Below, piece after piece: positions 39,207 through 40,358 of a DNA stretch of 40,358 nucleotides. Within the stretch, counting starts at the first letter, position 1, and the number at the start of each line of letters is the position of its first letter. Source of the DNA: Deltaproteobacteria bacterium (lineage in GTDB: Bacteria > Bdellovibrionota_B > Oligoflexia > Oligoflexales > Bog-1112). The position numbers were made by a program, and so were the translations under genes. Where the stretch lies: contig CANJLI010000016.1 in the NCBI GenBank assembly GCA_947475005.1, forward strand, positions 1 through 40,358, read 5' to 3'. The notes below the pieces were generated by a model, which was not told the origin of the DNA, made no database searches, and was given only the letters and a program-made list of their open reading frames with translations.

Positions 39207-40243
39207 AAGAGCTACCTCAACTCGAAGACATTCAGCATGTGGTGTGGCTGCAAACGGCTTTCCTTGGGGATATTGTTTTAACTACGGCGGCAATGTCCAT
39301 CATAGCCAAACGATTTCCTGCATGTAAGCAACATCTCATCACCACAGCTGTAGGCGCAAAGGCCCTTGCAGGGCATCCGTGGCTCGAAAGTATTTTGGTA
39401 TTCGACAAGAAAAAATCCATGCGACAGGAATTTTCTCGGTTGAAACAAAGCCTACCACGTACCCATACGCTACTCTTGCAACCCCACAAGAGTTTTCGAT
39501 CTTCGCTGCTGAATCGCTATCTAGGTTTCCCCAGCGTGACGTATCGGGAGACTAGCTTTTCGTGTGTGTCCACCGTACAGGTCCCTCGAGTTGCCGTGCT
39601 CCACGAAGCCTCCCGCATCGGATTGTTGCTGGAACCCTTGAGAGTCCCTCGGGAAGAAATCGTAGCAGCTCGTCCTTTTCTTCCTGTTGCTGACAGCCCA
39701 AAAAATCAAGTTTGGGAAAAGTTTTTTCAAGATCGCACGAGGAAGAAAATCGGGATTGCAGCAGGGAGTGTCTGGGGCACGAAACGATGGCCCATCGAAT
39801 CCTTCTGCGCACTCTCCCGTCGATTGACAGAAAAAGGATTCGACCTGGTACTCCTCGGAGCCAAGGAGGAACAACCTTTGGCTGCACAAATGCTTGCTGC
39901 GGTAGGAGCATCGAGGAATCAGGCTCTCGATACAGCAGGTGTGACGAGCTTTGCGGACTTGCGATGGATATTTCCCCAACTCGATCTGGTGATCTCCAAC
40001 GACAGTGCCCCCATTCACTATGCCTCTGCATTCAACATCCCCACCCTTGCCATATTTGGTGCAACCGTCTCCGCTATGGGATTTGGTCCCTTGGCTAGCA
40101 AGAGCCGTGTGGAGGAATTGCAAGGACTTGCCTGTCGACCTTGTGGAGACCATGGACCCCAAGTCTGTCCCTTAAGCCACTTTCGATGCATGAGAGACCT
40201 GTCCGTCGATCGGGTTTACGAGGCTGCGTTGGCTTTTTTGTAA
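39203..40243 (+). CDS. GT9 glycosyltransferase, heptosyltransferase-like
   Basis: 346 residues from a GTG at 39203, overlapping the previous stop as GTGA. N-terminal VVWLQTAFLGDIVLTTAAMS is the ADP-heptosyltransferase opening. The C-terminal half has GIAAGSVWGTKRWPIESFCALSRRL (sugar-nucleotide loop), LLGAKEEQP, and VISNDSAPIHYASAFNIPTLAIFG, all typical of WaaC/WaaF/WaaQ. It would add heptose to the LPS inner core at the cytoplasmic face. It is the last gene of the manA operon, followed by a hairpin and T-rich run. Confidence 0.9.
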   Translation: MKELPQLEDIQHVVWLQTAFLGDIVLTTAAMSIIAKRFPACKQHLITTAVGAKALAGHPWLESILVFDKKKSMRQEFSRLKQSLPRTHTLLLQPHKSFRSSLLNRYLGFPSVTYRETSFSCVSTVQVPRVAVLHEASRIGLLLEPLRVPREEIVAARPFLPVADSPKNQVWEKFFQDRTRKKIGIAAGSVWGTKRWPIESFCALSRRLTEKGFDLVLLGAKEEQPLAAQMLAAVGASRNQALDTAGVTSFADLRWIFPQLDLVISNDSAPIHYASAFNIPTLAIFGATVSAMGFGPLASKSRVEELQGLACRPCGDHGPQVCPLSHFRCMRDLSVDRVYEAALAFL

Positions 40244-40277
40244 CTACCTGGGTAGATTTTTCTTTTTCTTTTTCTTC
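40244..40277 (+). terminator. Candidate Rho-independent terminator after the GT9 gene
   Basis: CTACC-TG-GGTAG (40244-40255) is directly followed by a T-rich run (ATTTTTCTTTTTC). The stem is only 5 bp, so strength is doubtful. The T-rich run may also be one arm of the larger palindrome whose other arm was lost to the IS at 40297. Confidence 0.4.
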
Positions 40278-40296
40278 TGGAAACCAGCTGCGCAGT

Positions 40297-40358
40297 CAAT
40301 GTCGTTAAGTTAAGCCAGAAGTAGTCTCCCCTCAAGTGTTTCATCAGTATTTCGCCGA
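40297..40358 (-). mobile_element. IS4-superfamily insertion sequence, copy 2 (cut by window edge)
   Basis: From CAATGTCGTTAAGTTAAG to the last base, the sequence is identical to 6610-6671. It is preceded by the same GGAAACCAGCTGCGCAGT. Only the end of the element (C-terminal transposase side) is visible. Confidence 0.93.

Overview
The window reads as chromosomal DNA of a Gram-negative, deltaproteobacterial-type organism (Bdellovibrionota/Myxococcota-like). This placement is an inference from gene content: a VKOR-DsbA fusion, several lipoproteins, a heptosyltransferase-like GT9 enzyme and a PF10023 aminopeptidase. The core genes have medium GC. Visibly more AT-rich accessory genes, several insertion sequences and many palindromic repeats lie among them. 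Both window edges fall inside insertion sequences: an IS5-like transposase tail on the left, and the end of a second copy of the 6.6-8.0 kb IS on the right.

Layout. 1-180: IS remnant. 180-6458 (minus strand): overlapping run ileS (mupirocin-insensitive-type IleRS2), PF10023 lipoprotein aminopeptidase, mgtE and a lipoate-ligase-like gene. 6610-8038: a complete IS4-superfamily element whose transposase is split at a T7 slippery site. 8063-9957: tandemly duplicated genes for secreted helical-repeat proteins, with duplicated upstream regions. 10040-10422: tmRNA. 10423-17995: an accessory island with nested palindromes, an alpha/beta hydrolase, a Fic/XRE pair (mobile mystery proteins A and B), a MITE-like element, a leucine-rich-repeat lipoprotein, a ureidoglycolate-lyase-like gene capped by an IS4-type element, and broken DUF3987 helicase and integrase genes.

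18276-27644: initiator tRNA, a nucleoside-phosphorylase-like gene, an unknown 585-residue secreted protein, an MBL hydrolase, an AddA/RecB-like helicase-nuclease, and a three-gene run of VKOR-DsbA, a duplicated-domain protein and a protein with a histone-H1-like tail. tRNA-Ala(GGC) is divergent from this run. 27645-33644: REP-like palindromes, a small secreted protein, an OmpR-type regulator, and the minus-strand series RNHCP protein, rnpB, trmB, ybeY, corC/hlyC, followed by a plus-strand membrane-anchored protein that ends inside a second MITE copy.

33640-40243: a minus-strand operon (small Cys-pair protein, class I glutamine amidotransferase, polytopic membrane protein, lipoprotein), a HIT protein, then a tightly overlapping plus-strand operon of manA, a 64-residue protein, a secreted protein, a RimI-like acetyltransferase and a GT9 glycosyltransferase. 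ManA and GT9 suggest surface polysaccharide or LPS sugar supply and assembly.

The parts that established families explain least are the duplicated secreted helical-repeat genes, the IS insertions beside a conserved hairpin-loop sequence, the MITE that supplies stop codons to two neighbouring genes, and the nested palindromes after tmRNA.
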